A DNA stretch of 64,000 nt from Pseudomonas sp. NFR16 (GTDB lineage: Bacteria > Pseudomonadota > Gammaproteobacteria > Pseudomonadales > Pseudomonadaceae). Position numbers and translations under genes: made by a program. This document shows positions 18,173 to 27,052 of the stretch, piece after piece; position 1 is the stretch's first letter; each line of letters starts with the position of its first letter. The stretch spans positions 1 to 64,000 of the forward strand of contig NZ_FNYJ01000005.1 in NCBI RefSeq assembly GCF_900108875.1, read 5' to 3'. The notes under the pieces were generated by a model, which was not told the origin of the DNA, made no database searches, and was given only the letters and a program-made list of their open reading frames with translations.

Positions 18173-19270
18173 TTATTTACCGGTTTTGATCTTGGTCCAG
18201 CTGCGCGTCATGGCACGCTGAATCTTGGGCGGCAGTTCAGAGTTGACGTACAGACGTTCCTGCACCTCTTTGGACGGGTAGACCGATTCGTCGTTGCGGA
18301 TTTCCTGATCCATCAGTTCACCCGACGCAGGGTTCGGGTTAGCGTAACCAACCTGATCGCTGACCTTGGCGATCACTTCAGGCTTGAGGATGTAGTTGAT
18401 GAACGCGTGAGCCGCCTTGACGTCGGGCGCATCGGCGGGGATCGCCAGCATGTCGAACCAGAGGTTGCCGCCCTCTTTGGGGATCGAGTAAGCGATGTTG
18501 ACGCCCTTGCCTGCTTCCTCGGCACGCGCCTTGGCCTGGAAGATGTCGCCGGAGAAACCTGCCGCGATGCAGATGTCACCGTTGGCCAGGTCAGTGATGT
18601 ATTTGGAGGAGTTGAAGTACGTGACGTACGGACGCACCTTGAGCAGCTTTTCCTCAGCCTTTTTATAATCTTTCTCGTCGGTGCTGTTCGGGTTCAGGCC
18701 CATGTAGTTGAGCACTGCAGGCAGCATTTCGTCCGCCGAATCCAGGAACGCGACGCCGCACTGCTTCAGCTTTTTCATGTTCTCAGGTTCGAACAGCACG
18801 GCCCAGGAATCGATGGTGTCGACGCCCAGCACTTTTTTGATCTTGTCGACGTTGTAACCGATCCCGTTGGTGCCCCACAGGTACGGCACGGCGTACTGAT
18901 TGCCCGGATCGTTCTTCTCCAGGCGCTTCATCAGTTCGGGGTCGAGGTTGGAGTAGTTGGGGAGTTGCGACTTGTCGAGTTTCTGAAACGCACCGGCCTT
19001 GATCTGCTTGCCAAGGAAGTGGTTGGAAGGGACTACCACGTCATAGCCGGTGTGGCCGGCCAGCAGCTTTCCTTCCAGGGTTTCGTTGGAGTCGAAGACG
19101 TCGTATTTGGTCTTGATGCCGGTGGTGGATTCAAAATCCGCCAGCGTCGAGGTGCCGATGTAATCGGACCAGTTATAAATGCGGACAGTGGAGCTTTCCG
19201 CGTAGGCGCCAACGGCTAGCGTCAGGCCGGCTCCGATAAGCAAGCCTTTGGAAAATAAAGAGATAGACAC
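18173..19270 (-). CDS. spuE: Spermidine-binding periplasmic protein
   Basis: A 365-residue PotD/PotF-type solute receptor with a signal peptide ending near AYAESS. Core motifs are VRIYNWSDYIG, YDVFDSNETLEGKLLAG, YDVVVPSNHFL and VPYLWGTNGIGYN. In P. aeruginosa the two receptors of this operon split the work, SpuE for spermidine and SpuD for putrescine; the order here (spuD upstream of spuE) is the same. A REP pair separates the two genes, so downstream expression may be modulated. Confidence 0.9.
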   Translation of the reverse strand: MSISLFSKGLLIGAGLTLAVGAYAESSTVRIYNWSDYIGTSTLADFESTTGIKTKYDVFDSNETLEGKLLAGHTGYDVVVPSNHFLGKQIKAGAFQKLDKSQLPNYSNLDPELMKRLEKNDPGNQYAVPYLWGTNGIGYNVDKIKKVLGVDTIDSWAVLFEPENMKKLKQCGVAFLDSADEMLPAVLNYMGLNPNSTDEKDYKKAEEKLLKVRPYVTYFNSSKYITDLANGDICIAAGFSGDIFQAKARAEEAGKGVNIAYSIPKEGGNLWFDMLAIPADAPDVKAAHAFINYILKPEVIAKVSDQVGYANPNPASGELMDQEIRNDESVYPSKEVQERLYVNSELPPKIQRAMTRSWTKIKTGK

Positions 19271-19458
19271 GATTGCAGTCCTTTTTTAGTAGGTGGGCCG
19301 TTGCCCGTGCCGACGACAGTACCGACTGCCTGTGACAAATCCGGCGCGCAACTTACCTTCGATAAACCCTTCTCGCAAAATAATTTTTCGTGACGCGTGC
19401 GCGGTAAATCCTGACCTTGGAATCTGGAACATCTCTCGGCAGTCGGTAGACACCGATC

Positions 19459-19550
19459 CTGTAGGAGTGAGCTGGCTCGCGATGGCGCTGTGTCAGTCGA
19501 CATTTCCATTTCTGACAAGGTGCAATCGCGAGCAAGCTCACTCCTACACA
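19459..19550. repeat. REP-type inverted pair between spuD and spuE
   Basis: Arms CTGTAGGAGTGAGCTGGCTC and the inverse GCAAGCTCACTCCTAC flank a spacer of about 50 bases. It belongs to the 'GAGCTTGCTCGCGAT' family, as does the pair at 20831. The rest of the 19271-19592 gap shows no gene. Confidence 0.85.
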
Positions 19551-19592
19551 GCTTAAGCACGTGCCGTCATGGAGGGCACGTTCGGACCAGGC

Positions 19593-20690
19593 TTATTTGC
19601 CCGATTTGATGTTGGTCCAGCTGCGGGTCATGAGACGCTGAGTGGCTGCTGGCAAGTCTGCAATCGCGTACAGCTTGGACAGCACGTCCGCAGGTGGGTA
19701 AACGCCTGGATCGGAGGTGATGTCCTTGTCCACGAACTCGGTCGCTGCCTTGTTGCCGTTCGGGAAGTGCACGGCGTTGGTGATCTCGGCCATCACTTTA
19801 GGCTGCAGGATGAAGTTCATGAACTTGTAGGCGCCTTCGACGTTTTCGGCGTCTTTGGGAATGGCAACCATGTCATAGAAGCTGCCAGCACCTTCTTTCG
19901 GAATGTTGTAGCTGACCTTGACCTTGCCGCCTGCTTCTTCAGCGCGCGCCTTGGCCTGATACACGTCACCCGAGTAACCGACGGCTACGCAAATGTTGCC
20001 GTTGGCCAGGTCCGAGATGTATTTGGACGAGTGGAAATAGGTGACCGAAGGACGAATTTTCTTGAACAGATCTTCGGCTTTCTGGATGTCTTCTTTCTTC
20101 TGGCTGTCGGTTGGCAGACCCAGGTAATGCAGCGCCACTGGCAGCATTTCGGTCGGCGAATCGAGGAAGCTGATGCCACATGATTTCAGCTTGGCCGCGT
20201 TTTCAGGCTTGAACAGCAGGTCCCAGGAATTGACTGGAGCGTCTGCGCCCAGCGCAGCCTTGACCTTGTCCGGGTTGAAGCCGATACCGATCGAACCCCA
20301 CATGTACGGGAAGGCGTGCTTGTTGTCCGGGTCGCTGACCGACACGGCTTTGAGCAGCGCAGGGTCGAGGTTTTTGTAGTTCGTCAGCTTGGACTTGTCC
20401 AGTTCCTGATAAACACCGGCTTTGATCTGTTTGGCCAGGAAGTTGTTCGACGGAACGACGATGTCGTAACCCGACTTACCGGCCAGCAATTTGGCTTCCA
20501 GCGTCTCGTTGCTGTCGAAGACGTCGTACACCACCTTGATGCCCGACTCTTTTTCGAAATCGGCAATGGTGTTCGGCGCGATGTAATCGGACCAGTTATA
20601 GACGTGCAGAACTTTGTCGTCGGCGTGTGCCGCTGCGGTCACTGCGCCCATCAGGGACAAGGCGAGGAGGGTTTTGCCAAATTTCTTCAT
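19593..20690 (-). CDS. spuD: Putrescine-binding periplasmic protein
   Basis: A 365-residue PotF-type receptor paralogous to SpuE. The signal peptide ends at AHADDK. Shared motifs are LHVYNWSDYIAPNT, YDVFDSNETLEAKLLAG, FPYMWGSIGIGFN and the C-terminal QRLMTRSWTNIKSGK. Assignment to putrescine rather than spermidine rests on operon order known from P. aeruginosa. REP pairs lie on both sides of the gene (20831 and 19459). Confidence 0.9.
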   Translation of the reverse strand: MKKFGKTLLALSLMGAVTAAAHADDKVLHVYNWSDYIAPNTIADFEKESGIKVVYDVFDSNETLEAKLLAGKSGYDIVVPSNNFLAKQIKAGVYQELDKSKLTNYKNLDPALLKAVSVSDPDNKHAFPYMWGSIGIGFNPDKVKAALGADAPVNSWDLLFKPENAAKLKSCGISFLDSPTEMLPVALHYLGLPTDSQKKEDIQKAEDLFKKIRPSVTYFHSSKYISDLANGNICVAVGYSGDVYQAKARAEEAGGKVKVSYNIPKEGAGSFYDMVAIPKDAENVEGAYKFMNFILQPKVMAEITNAVHFPNGNKAATEFVDKDITSDPGVYPPADVLSKLYAIADLPAATQRLMTRSWTNIKSGK

Positions 20691-20830
20691 TCTTACAGCT
20701 CCAGTGTTTTATGTTAGCGGCAACCAAACCGCCGATAGTCTGGCAATTTCCTGGGCGGGCTTACAAGCGAAGCGGCCTGCCTTATTGCATAGCTTTCAAA
20801 GATTTCATCTGCACGCCAGCGCATCGAACT

Positions 20831-20922
20831 CTGTAGGAGTGAGCTTGCTCGCGATTGCGTATCGTCAGGCACCGACGATGTCGAATGTGCCGACGCTATC
20901 GCGAGCAAGCTCACTCCTACAA
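20831..20922. repeat. REP-type inverted pair between spuC and spuD
   Basis: CTGTAGGAGTGAGCTTGCTC and the inverse GAGCAAGCTCACTCCTACA lie either side of about 50 bases. Same family as the pair at 19459. Confidence 0.85.
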
Positions 20923-20955
20923 AAGATGATCGTTTACCGCACGATCACCTCACCT

Positions 20956-22332
20956 TCAGCGCTGCAACGCCTCAAGGGTCAGGTCCAGGCATGTGCGTGC
21001 CTTTTCCACCAACTCATCGATCTCCGCGAAACTGATCACCAGCGGCGGCGCAATGATCATCGTGTCGCCCACCGCGCGCATGATCAGCCCGTTATCGAAG
21101 CAGAACGTGCGGCAGATCATGCCTACACCTTGACCGACATAGCGCTCACGAGTTGCTTTGTTTTTCACCAGCTCGATGGCGCCCAGCATCCCGATGCCAC
21201 GCACCTCGCCCACCAGCGGATGATCGCTCAGCTCGCGCAAACGCTTTTGCAAGTATGGTGCCGTTTCCGCTTTGACCCGCTCGACAATCTTCTCTTCGCG
21301 CAGGATGCGAATGTTCTCCAGACCCACCGCCGCCGCCACCGGGTGACCGGAGTAGGTGAAGCCGTGGTTGAAGTCACCGCCCTCGTTGAGGACCTTCACT
21401 ACCTCGTCGCGCACGATGACCCCACCCATCGGGATGTAGCCGGAAGTCAGACCTTTGGCGATGGTCATCAGATCAGGCTTGAGGCCGTAGAAATCGCTAC
21501 CGAACCACTCACCGGTGCGACCGAAGCCACAAATCACCTCATCGGCGACGAACAGGATGTCGTACTTGGCGAGAATCTCCTTGATCTTCGGCCAGTACGT
21601 TTCCGGTGGCACGATCACGCCACCCGCGCCCTGAATCGGCTCGGCAATGAACGCGCCGACGTTCTCCTCGCCCAGTTCGAGAATCTTCTTCTCCAACTGC
21701 TCGGCGGCCCATACGCCGAACTCGTCCGGCGTCATGTCGCCACCCTCACCGAACCAGTAAGGCTGGGGAATGTGCACGATGCCCGGAATCGGCAAGTCGC
21801 CCTGTTCGTGCATGTAGGTCATCCCGCCCAAGCTCGCGCCGGCAACGGTGGAGCCGTGATAGCCGTTGATGCGGCTGATGATGACCTTTTTGGCCGGCTT
21901 GCCCTTGACGGCCCAATAGTGACGAACCATGCGCAGCACGGTGTCATTGCCTTCGGAACCTGATCCGGTGAAAAACACGTGGTTCATGCCTTCCGGCGCG
22001 ATCACGGAAATCGCCTTGGCCAACTGCAGCGCCGGTGGGTGAGCGGTCTGGAAGAACAGGTTGTAATAAGGCAGCTCACGCATCTGTTTGCTGGCGGCTT
22101 CGGCCAGTTCGTCACGACCGTAACCGATCGCCACGCACCACAGGCCGGCCATGCCGTCGAGGATCTTGTTGCCTTCGCTGTCCCAGAGATAGACGCCCTT
22201 GGCGTTGGTGATGATGCGCGGGCCTTTCTCTTTGAGCTGTTTGAAGTCGCTGAACGGCGCCAGGTGATGATCGCTGCTGAGGGCTTGCCATTCGCGGGTT
22301 TGCGGGTTGTTGGAACTCATGAAGCACTCCAT
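20956..22332 (-). CDS. spuC: Polyamine:pyruvate aminotransferase
   Basis: A 458-residue class III PLP aminotransferase that moves amino groups from putrescine or related amines to pyruvate. Motifs are FFTGSGSEGNDTVLRMVRHY, FVADEVICGFGRTGEWFGS and the PLP-lysine segment MTIAKGLTSGYIPMGG. It lies between the glutamine-synthetase-like spuB and the receptor spuD, as in P. aeruginosa, linking uptake to breakdown. Confidence 0.92.
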   Translation of the reverse strand: MECFMSSNNPQTREWQALSSDHHLAPFSDFKQLKEKGPRIITNAKGVYLWDSEGNKILDGMAGLWCVAIGYGRDELAEAASKQMRELPYYNLFFQTAHPPALQLAKAISVIAPEGMNHVFFTGSGSEGNDTVLRMVRHYWAVKGKPAKKVIISRINGYHGSTVAGASLGGMTYMHEQGDLPIPGIVHIPQPYWFGEGGDMTPDEFGVWAAEQLEKKILELGEENVGAFIAEPIQGAGGVIVPPETYWPKIKEILAKYDILFVADEVICGFGRTGEWFGSDFYGLKPDLMTIAKGLTSGYIPMGGVIVRDEVVKVLNEGGDFNHGFTYSGHPVAAAVGLENIRILREEKIVERVKAETAPYLQKRLRELSDHPLVGEVRGIGMLGAIELVKNKATRERYVGQGVGMICRTFCFDNGLIMRAVGDTMIIAPPLVISFAEIDELVEKARTCLDLTLEALQR

Positions 22333-22392
22333 TGACTGGGTATCGCGTGTCGGACGCCGCTGGCCTTGAAAAGCCCACGGCGCCCGGAATCG

Positions 22393-23751
22393 TCAGACGG
22401 CGAAGAGCAGGAATTCCCGCTCCCACGAACTGATCACACGCTTGAAGTTTTCGTGCTCGGCGCGCTTGACCGCGACATAGCCGGTGATGAACTTCTGGCC
22501 GAGGTATTTCTCGATCGTCTTGCTGTTTTCCATGCGCTCGAGGGCGTCCTCGATCGTCAACGGCAGGCGCAGGTTACGGCGCTCATAACCACGACCGACC
22601 ACCGGCGCGCTCGGGTTGATGCCCTCGACCATGCCGATGAAGCCACACAGCAGACTGGCGGCGATCGCCAGATACGGGTTGGCGTCCGCGCCGGGCAGGC
22701 GGTTTTCCACGCGGCGGTTCTGCGGGCCGGCATCCGGTACGCGCAGGCCGACGGTACGGTTCTCTTCACCCCACTCCACGTTCACCGGCGCCGAGGTGTC
22801 CGGCAGAAAGCGCCGGAACGAGTTGACGTTTGGCGCGAACAGCGGCAACAACTCGGGGATCAGCTTCTGCAGGCCACCAATGTGCTGCAGGAACAGCTGA
22901 CTCATGGTCCCGTCTTCGTTGGAGAAGATGTTCTTGCCGGTTTCGATGTCGATAATGCTCTGGTGCAGGTGCATGGCGCTGCCAGGCTCACCGGTCATGG
23001 GCTTGGCCATGAAGGTGGCGGCCACGTCGTGCTTGAGTGCTGCTTCGCGCATGGTGCGTTTGAACACCAGAATCTGATCGGCCAGCGACAGCGCATCGCC
23101 GTGACGGAAATTGATTTCCATCTGTGCCGTGCCGTCTTCGTGAATCAGCGTGTCCAGGTCCAGGTTTTGAAGCTCGCACCAGTCGTAGACGTCTTCGAAC
23201 AAAGGGTCGAATTCGTTGGCGGCTTCGATAGAGAAGGACTGACGCCCGGTTTCCGGACGCCCGGAGCGGCCAACCGGTGGCTGCAACGGATAGTCGGGGT
23301 CGTCGCTGCGCTTGGTCAGATAGAACTCCATCTCCGGCGCGACGATGGGCTGCCAGCCTTGATCGGCGTAGAGCTTGAGTACTTTCTTGAGAACGTTGCG
23401 CGGAGACAACTCGATGGGGTTGCCTTGCTTGTCGTAGGTGTCGTGAATCACCTGCGCGGTGGGCTCTATGGCCCAGGGCACCAGATACACCGCGTTCTGG
23501 TCTGGGCGGCAGAACATGTCAATGTCTGCAGGGTCCAGCAATTCGTAATAAATGTCGTCTTCGACATAGTCCCCGGTTACGGTCTGGAGCAGTACGCTTT
23601 CCGGCAAGCGCATGCCCTTTTCGGCAATGAACTTGTTGGTCGGTGAAATCTTGCCCCGCGTGATACCGGTGAGGTCGGAGATCATGCACTCGACTTCGGT
23701 AATCCTGTGTTCTTTCAACCAATCGGTGAGCTGGTCGAGGTTGGTACTCAT
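22393..23751 (-). CDS. spuB: Gamma-glutamylpolyamine synthetase (glutamine synthetase family)
   Basis: A 452-residue member of the PuuA/SpuB branch of type I glutamine synthetases, which ligate glutamate to polyamines with ATP. Motifs are the N-terminal ECMISDLTGITRGK, MEINFRHGDAL, FMAKPMTGEPGSAMHLHQS and NRRVENRLPGADANPYLAIA. It is 42 bases downstream of spuA and 60 bases upstream of spuC. A second family member (spuI) stands on the opposite strand at 24866. Confidence 0.92.
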   Translation of the reverse strand: MSTNLDQLTDWLKEHRITEVECMISDLTGITRGKISPTNKFIAEKGMRLPESVLLQTVTGDYVEDDIYYELLDPADIDMFCRPDQNAVYLVPWAIEPTAQVIHDTYDKQGNPIELSPRNVLKKVLKLYADQGWQPIVAPEMEFYLTKRSDDPDYPLQPPVGRSGRPETGRQSFSIEAANEFDPLFEDVYDWCELQNLDLDTLIHEDGTAQMEINFRHGDALSLADQILVFKRTMREAALKHDVAATFMAKPMTGEPGSAMHLHQSIIDIETGKNIFSNEDGTMSQLFLQHIGGLQKLIPELLPLFAPNVNSFRRFLPDTSAPVNVEWGEENRTVGLRVPDAGPQNRRVENRLPGADANPYLAIAASLLCGFIGMVEGINPSAPVVGRGYERRNLRLPLTIEDALERMENSKTIEKYLGQKFITGYVAVKRAEHENFKRVISSWEREFLLFAV

Positions 23752-23775
23752 AAATACCTCAGGGGTTCATTACTC

Positions 23776-23787
23776 TGATGATCATCA
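23776..23787. promoter_or_regulatory. 12-bp palindrome in the spuA-spuB gap
   Basis: TGATGATCATCA is a perfect palindrome in the 42-base gap just before spuB. It could be a binding site or chance; I give it low weight. Confidence 0.2.
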
Positions 23788-23793
23788 TGATCG

Positions 23794-24588
23794 TCAGGCG
23801 CTTTTGGACGCTTGTGCGTCGCGTTGTGTTGCCCGTTTTCGACAGGCATCGCCAAATGCCTCGAAGATTGAAAGATAGTCGGGGTTCTGTGTCACTTGCC
23901 ACTCCGGATGCCACTGTACGCCGAGTGCGAATACGTCGGCTGAAGCAAAAGCCGCGCCCGCGGGGACCGAGATCGCTTCGATCAGACCATCCGGCGCAGT
24001 CGCTTCCACGCGCAGACCCGGCGCAAGGTGCTCGATTCCCTGACCATGAATTGAATTGACACGAATTTCTTCTGGCAATCCCAGACCTGCCAAAATGCCG
24101 CCCGCGGCAATGTGCATGGCATGGCTCGCAGCGTATTGATTTTCAACGGGTTCGTTGTCTGGCTCGCGATGATCCATGAAGGTTCCGGTCTCATGAACCT
24201 TTTGATGGAGGCTGCCGCCAAACGCGACATTCATCTCTTGAAATCCCCGGCAAATTCCCAGCACCGGCACGCCCGCGGCCACAGCGGCGCGAATAAGAGG
24301 TAAGGTGGTGGCGTCGCGCGCAGGATCGTGAGCCGTGCCAGGCGCGCTGGCAGGACCGCTATAATGATAGGGTTCGACGTTGGATGGAGAACCGGTGAAG
24401 AGCAGACCATCGACTGTGGAGAGGATGTCCGCCGGGTCGATCAGCTCGGCCAGTGATGGCAGGATCAACGGCAGGCCCTTTGCGGCTACTGCTACCGCCC
24501 GGACGTATTTATCGCCACTGATATGGTAGGCATGCGAGCCAATTTGCTGAGTGCAGGCGGTGACGCCGATCAGCGGAAGGCGAGCCAT
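23794..24588 (-). CDS. spuA: Gamma-glutamyl-polyamine hydrolase, class I glutamine amidotransferase
   Basis: A 264-residue peptidase C26-type amidotransferase (PuuD-like) that removes the glutamyl group in the gamma-glutamylated polyamine pathway. The nucleophile is C113 in GICRGFQEMNVAFGG and the catalytic histidine is in GVQWHPEWQ. It is the first gene of the minus-strand spu run and is divergent from spuI. Confidence 0.92.
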   Translation of the reverse strand: MARLPLIGVTACTQQIGSHAYHISGDKYVRAVAVAAKGLPLILPSLAELIDPADILSTVDGLLFTGSPSNVEPYHYSGPASAPGTAHDPARDATTLPLIRAAVAAGVPVLGICRGFQEMNVAFGGSLHQKVHETGTFMDHREPDNEPVENQYAASHAMHIAAGGILAGLGLPEEIRVNSIHGQGIEHLAPGLRVEATAPDGLIEAISVPAGAAFASADVFALGVQWHPEWQVTQNPDYLSIFEAFGDACRKRATQRDAQASKSA

Positions 24589-24865
24589 GTGACCCCCGGT
24601 ATTATTGCTGTTATGGGTTGCAATCGAGCTTAGCGTTGTTCATTTTTTTACACAACAGCCCCGTAAAAAATAAAACACGCCTCGCTCAAGCCCGCGCTTC
24701 GCCCTTCTTCCGACGCGTAATAATTGCCCTAAACTGCGGCAAAAAAGGCGTTTCGGCGCCCTTTTAGGGCAAAACAGGGCTCTCTTGACTTCGTCAGGGC
24801 TTTCGGATTGACTGAAACCCGTAATGCTCGATGATTGATATTTTCAACAACAAAGGTGTTGCATC
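24589..24865. promoter_or_regulatory. Divergent control region spuA/spuI
   Basis: 277 bases without a gene. It is AT-rich near the middle, with two TTGACT elements at 24785 and 24809 pointing toward spuI and a run of A/T (CATTTTTTTACAC) near 24640. I could not fix a confident -10 for either direction. Confidence 0.4.
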
Positions 24866-26242
24866 ATGTCGGTACCCCCGCGTGCCGTTCAGCTCAACGA
24901 AGCGAACGCGTTCCTTAAGGAACATCCTGAGGTTCTATACGTTGACCTTCTGATTGCAGATATGAATGGAGTGGTGCGCGGCAAGCGCATCGAACGCACC
25001 AGCCTCCATAAGGTTTACGAAAAAGGCATCAACCTCCCAGCTTCTCTTTTCGCACTGGATATCAATGGCTCGACGGTGGAAAGCACCGGCCTGGGTCTGG
25101 ACATCGGTGACGCTGACCGAATCTGTTATCCCATCCCTGACACGCTCTGCAACGAACCCTGGCAGAAGCGCCCTACCGCTCAACTCCTGATGACCATGCA
25201 CGAACTGGAAGGCGATCCTTTCTTCGCCGATCCAAGGGAAGTGCTGCGTCAGGTCGTGACCAAGTTCGACGAGATGGGCCTGACTATCTGCGCGGCCTTC
25301 GAGCTTGAGTTTTACCTGATCGACCAGGAAAACGTGAACGGTCGCCCTCAACCGCCGCGCTCGCCGATTTCCGGCAAACGTCCGCACTCGACTCAGGTTT
25401 ACCTGATCGATGACCTGGACGAATACGTCGACTGCCTCCAGGACATTCTGGAAGGCGCGAAAGAGCAAGGGATTCCGGCCGACGCGATCGTCAAGGAAAG
25501 TGCGCCTGCGCAGTTCGAAGTCAACCTGCACCATACCGCTGACGCCCTGAAAGCCTGCGACTACGCGGTACTGCTCAAGCGTCTGATCAAGAACATTGCC
25601 TACGACCATGAAATGGACACGACCTTCATGGCCAAGCCGTATCCTGGCCAGGCGGGTAATGGTCTGCACGTCCACATCTCGATCCTCGATCGCGATGGCA
25701 AGAACATCTTCACCAGCGAGGATCCCGAGCAGAACGCCGCATTACGTCATGCGATCGGCGGTGTGCTCGAGACCCTACCGGCGCAGATGGCGTTCCTTTG
25801 CCCGAACGTCAATTCGTATCGCCGGTTTGGTGCTCAGTTCTACGTTCCCAACTCGCCGACCTGGGGTCTGGATAACCGTACCGTCGCCGTGCGCGTGCCA
25901 ACCGGCACTGCCGATGCCGTGCGTATCGAGCACCGGGTTGCCGGAGCGGACGCCAACCCTTACCTGCTGATGGCCTCGGTGCTGGCGGGCATTCATCACG
26001 GCCTGACCAATAAGGTCGAGCCCGGCGCGCCCGTCGAAGGCAACTCGTACGAGCAGCACGAACAGAGCCTGCCGAACAACCTGCGCGATGCGCTGCGCGA
26101 GCTGGACGACAGCGAAATCATGGCCAGGTACATCGATCCGAAGTACATCGATATCTTTGTCGCGTGCAAGGAAAGTGAGCTGGAAGAGTTCGAACACTCT
26201 ATCTCCGACCTCGAATACAACTGGTATCTGCACACGGTCTGA
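24866..26242 (+). CDS. spuI: Gamma-glutamylpolyamine synthetase
   Basis: A 458-residue glutamine-synthetase-family enzyme, parallel to SpuB. Motifs are YVDLLIADMNGVVRGKRIER, AAFELEFYLID, FEVNLHHTADAL, FMAKPYPGQAGNGLHVHIS and VRIEHRVAGADANPYLLMAS. In P. aeruginosa PA0296 carries this name and starts polyamine breakdown. It is divergent from spuA and is followed by a terminator and the TetR gene. Confidence 0.9.
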   Translation: MSVPPRAVQLNEANAFLKEHPEVLYVDLLIADMNGVVRGKRIERTSLHKVYEKGINLPASLFALDINGSTVESTGLGLDIGDADRICYPIPDTLCNEPWQKRPTAQLLMTMHELEGDPFFADPREVLRQVVTKFDEMGLTICAAFELEFYLIDQENVNGRPQPPRSPISGKRPHSTQVYLIDDLDEYVDCLQDILEGAKEQGIPADAIVKESAPAQFEVNLHHTADALKACDYAVLLKRLIKNIAYDHEMDTTFMAKPYPGQAGNGLHVHISILDRDGKNIFTSEDPEQNAALRHAIGGVLETLPAQMAFLCPNVNSYRRFGAQFYVPNSPTWGLDNRTVAVRVPTGTADAVRIEHRVAGADANPYLLMASVLAGIHHGLTNKVEPGAPVEGNSYEQHEQSLPNNLRDALRELDDSEIMARYIDPKYIDIFVACKESELEEFEHSISDLEYNWYLHTV

Positions 26243-26271
26243 CGGTTTGAGATATCGGTGTGAAATAAAAA

Positions 26272-26312
26272 GAACGCCCCCGATTCGCAAGGATCCGGGG
26301 CGTTTTTTATTT
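26272..26312 (+). terminator. Rho-independent terminator of spuI
   Basis: Stem AACGCCCC / GGGGCGTT followed by TTTTATTTT, directly after the spuI stop. Confidence 0.9.
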
Positions 26313-26392
26313 TGGACGGCAGCTTCGGCAAGGTCTGCATTCTGCCCGGCACCGCTGTAGAATGCCCCCGGCCCAGTCCGAGAGAGCTAGCG

Positions 26393-27052
26393 ATGACCCG
26401 CCCCGCCACACCCCGCAAACCCCGCGCACGCAGTCAGGCACGGATCGATTCGATCCTCGATGCCGCACGCACACTGCTGGCGTCCGATGGTGTGGCGAGC
26501 CTGTCGATCTATAGCGTGGCTGAACGCGCAGGGATTCCGCCGTCTTCGGTCTATCACTTCTTTGCCAGCGTTCCGGCGCTGCTCGAAGGGTTGACGGCAG
26601 ACATTCACGGCGCCTTCCGCGAGAGTCTGCAGCAGCCTATCGATCACGCGCAGCTGAACACCTGGCATGACCTGTCGCGACTGGTCGAGACGCGCATGCT
26701 CACGATCTATAGCGAAGACGCCGCCGCTCGACAGCTGATTCTCGCTCAACACGGCTTGACCGAAGTCACTCAGGCGGATCGTCAGCACGACGTCGAACTG
26801 GGCAACCTCATGCACGCGCTGTTCGCCAGACACTTCCAGCTGCCGGCCTTGCCAGACGACATCGAAGTGTTCGCCCTCGCCCTCGAACTCGCCGACCGCG
26901 TTTATGCACGCTCGGTGCAACTGCACAGCGCAATCACCCCTCGCATGGCCGAAGAAGGCCAGCGAGTCTTTGACGCCTACCTCGGGCTTTACCTGCCGCC
27001 GTTTTTGGCTAAAACGAGGCAGCTATTTGATCTCCGCGACGAAGCCTCGTAG
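26393..27052 (+). CDS. TetR/AcrR family regulator (possibly AguR-like)
   Basis: A 219-residue TetR-type regulator. The N-terminal helix-turn-helix is LSIYSVAERAGIPPSSVYHF (about residues 39-58), followed by an all-helical ligand domain. I chose ATG 26393 (MTRPATPRK). In P. aeruginosa a TetR gene (aguR) lies on the spuI side and controls the agmatine genes aguBA, but no aguBA is visible here, so that name is only a suggestion. Its last 30 bases overlap the 3' end of the convergent delta-60-repeat gene. Confidence 0.8.
   Translation: MTRPATPRKPRARSQARIDSILDAARTLLASDGVASLSIYSVAERAGIPPSSVYHFFASVPALLEGLTADIHGAFRESLQQPIDHAQLNTWHDLSRLVETRMLTIYSEDAAARQLILAQHGLTEVTQADRQHDVELGNLMHALFARHFQLPALPDDIEVFALALELADRVYARSVQLHSAITPRMAEEGQRVFDAYLGLYLPPFLAKTRQLFDLRDEAS

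Noticed and set aside
22366..23646. Long plus-strand open frame opposite spuB
   Set aside because: Antisense shadow; composition typical of reverse reading of a high-GC gene.
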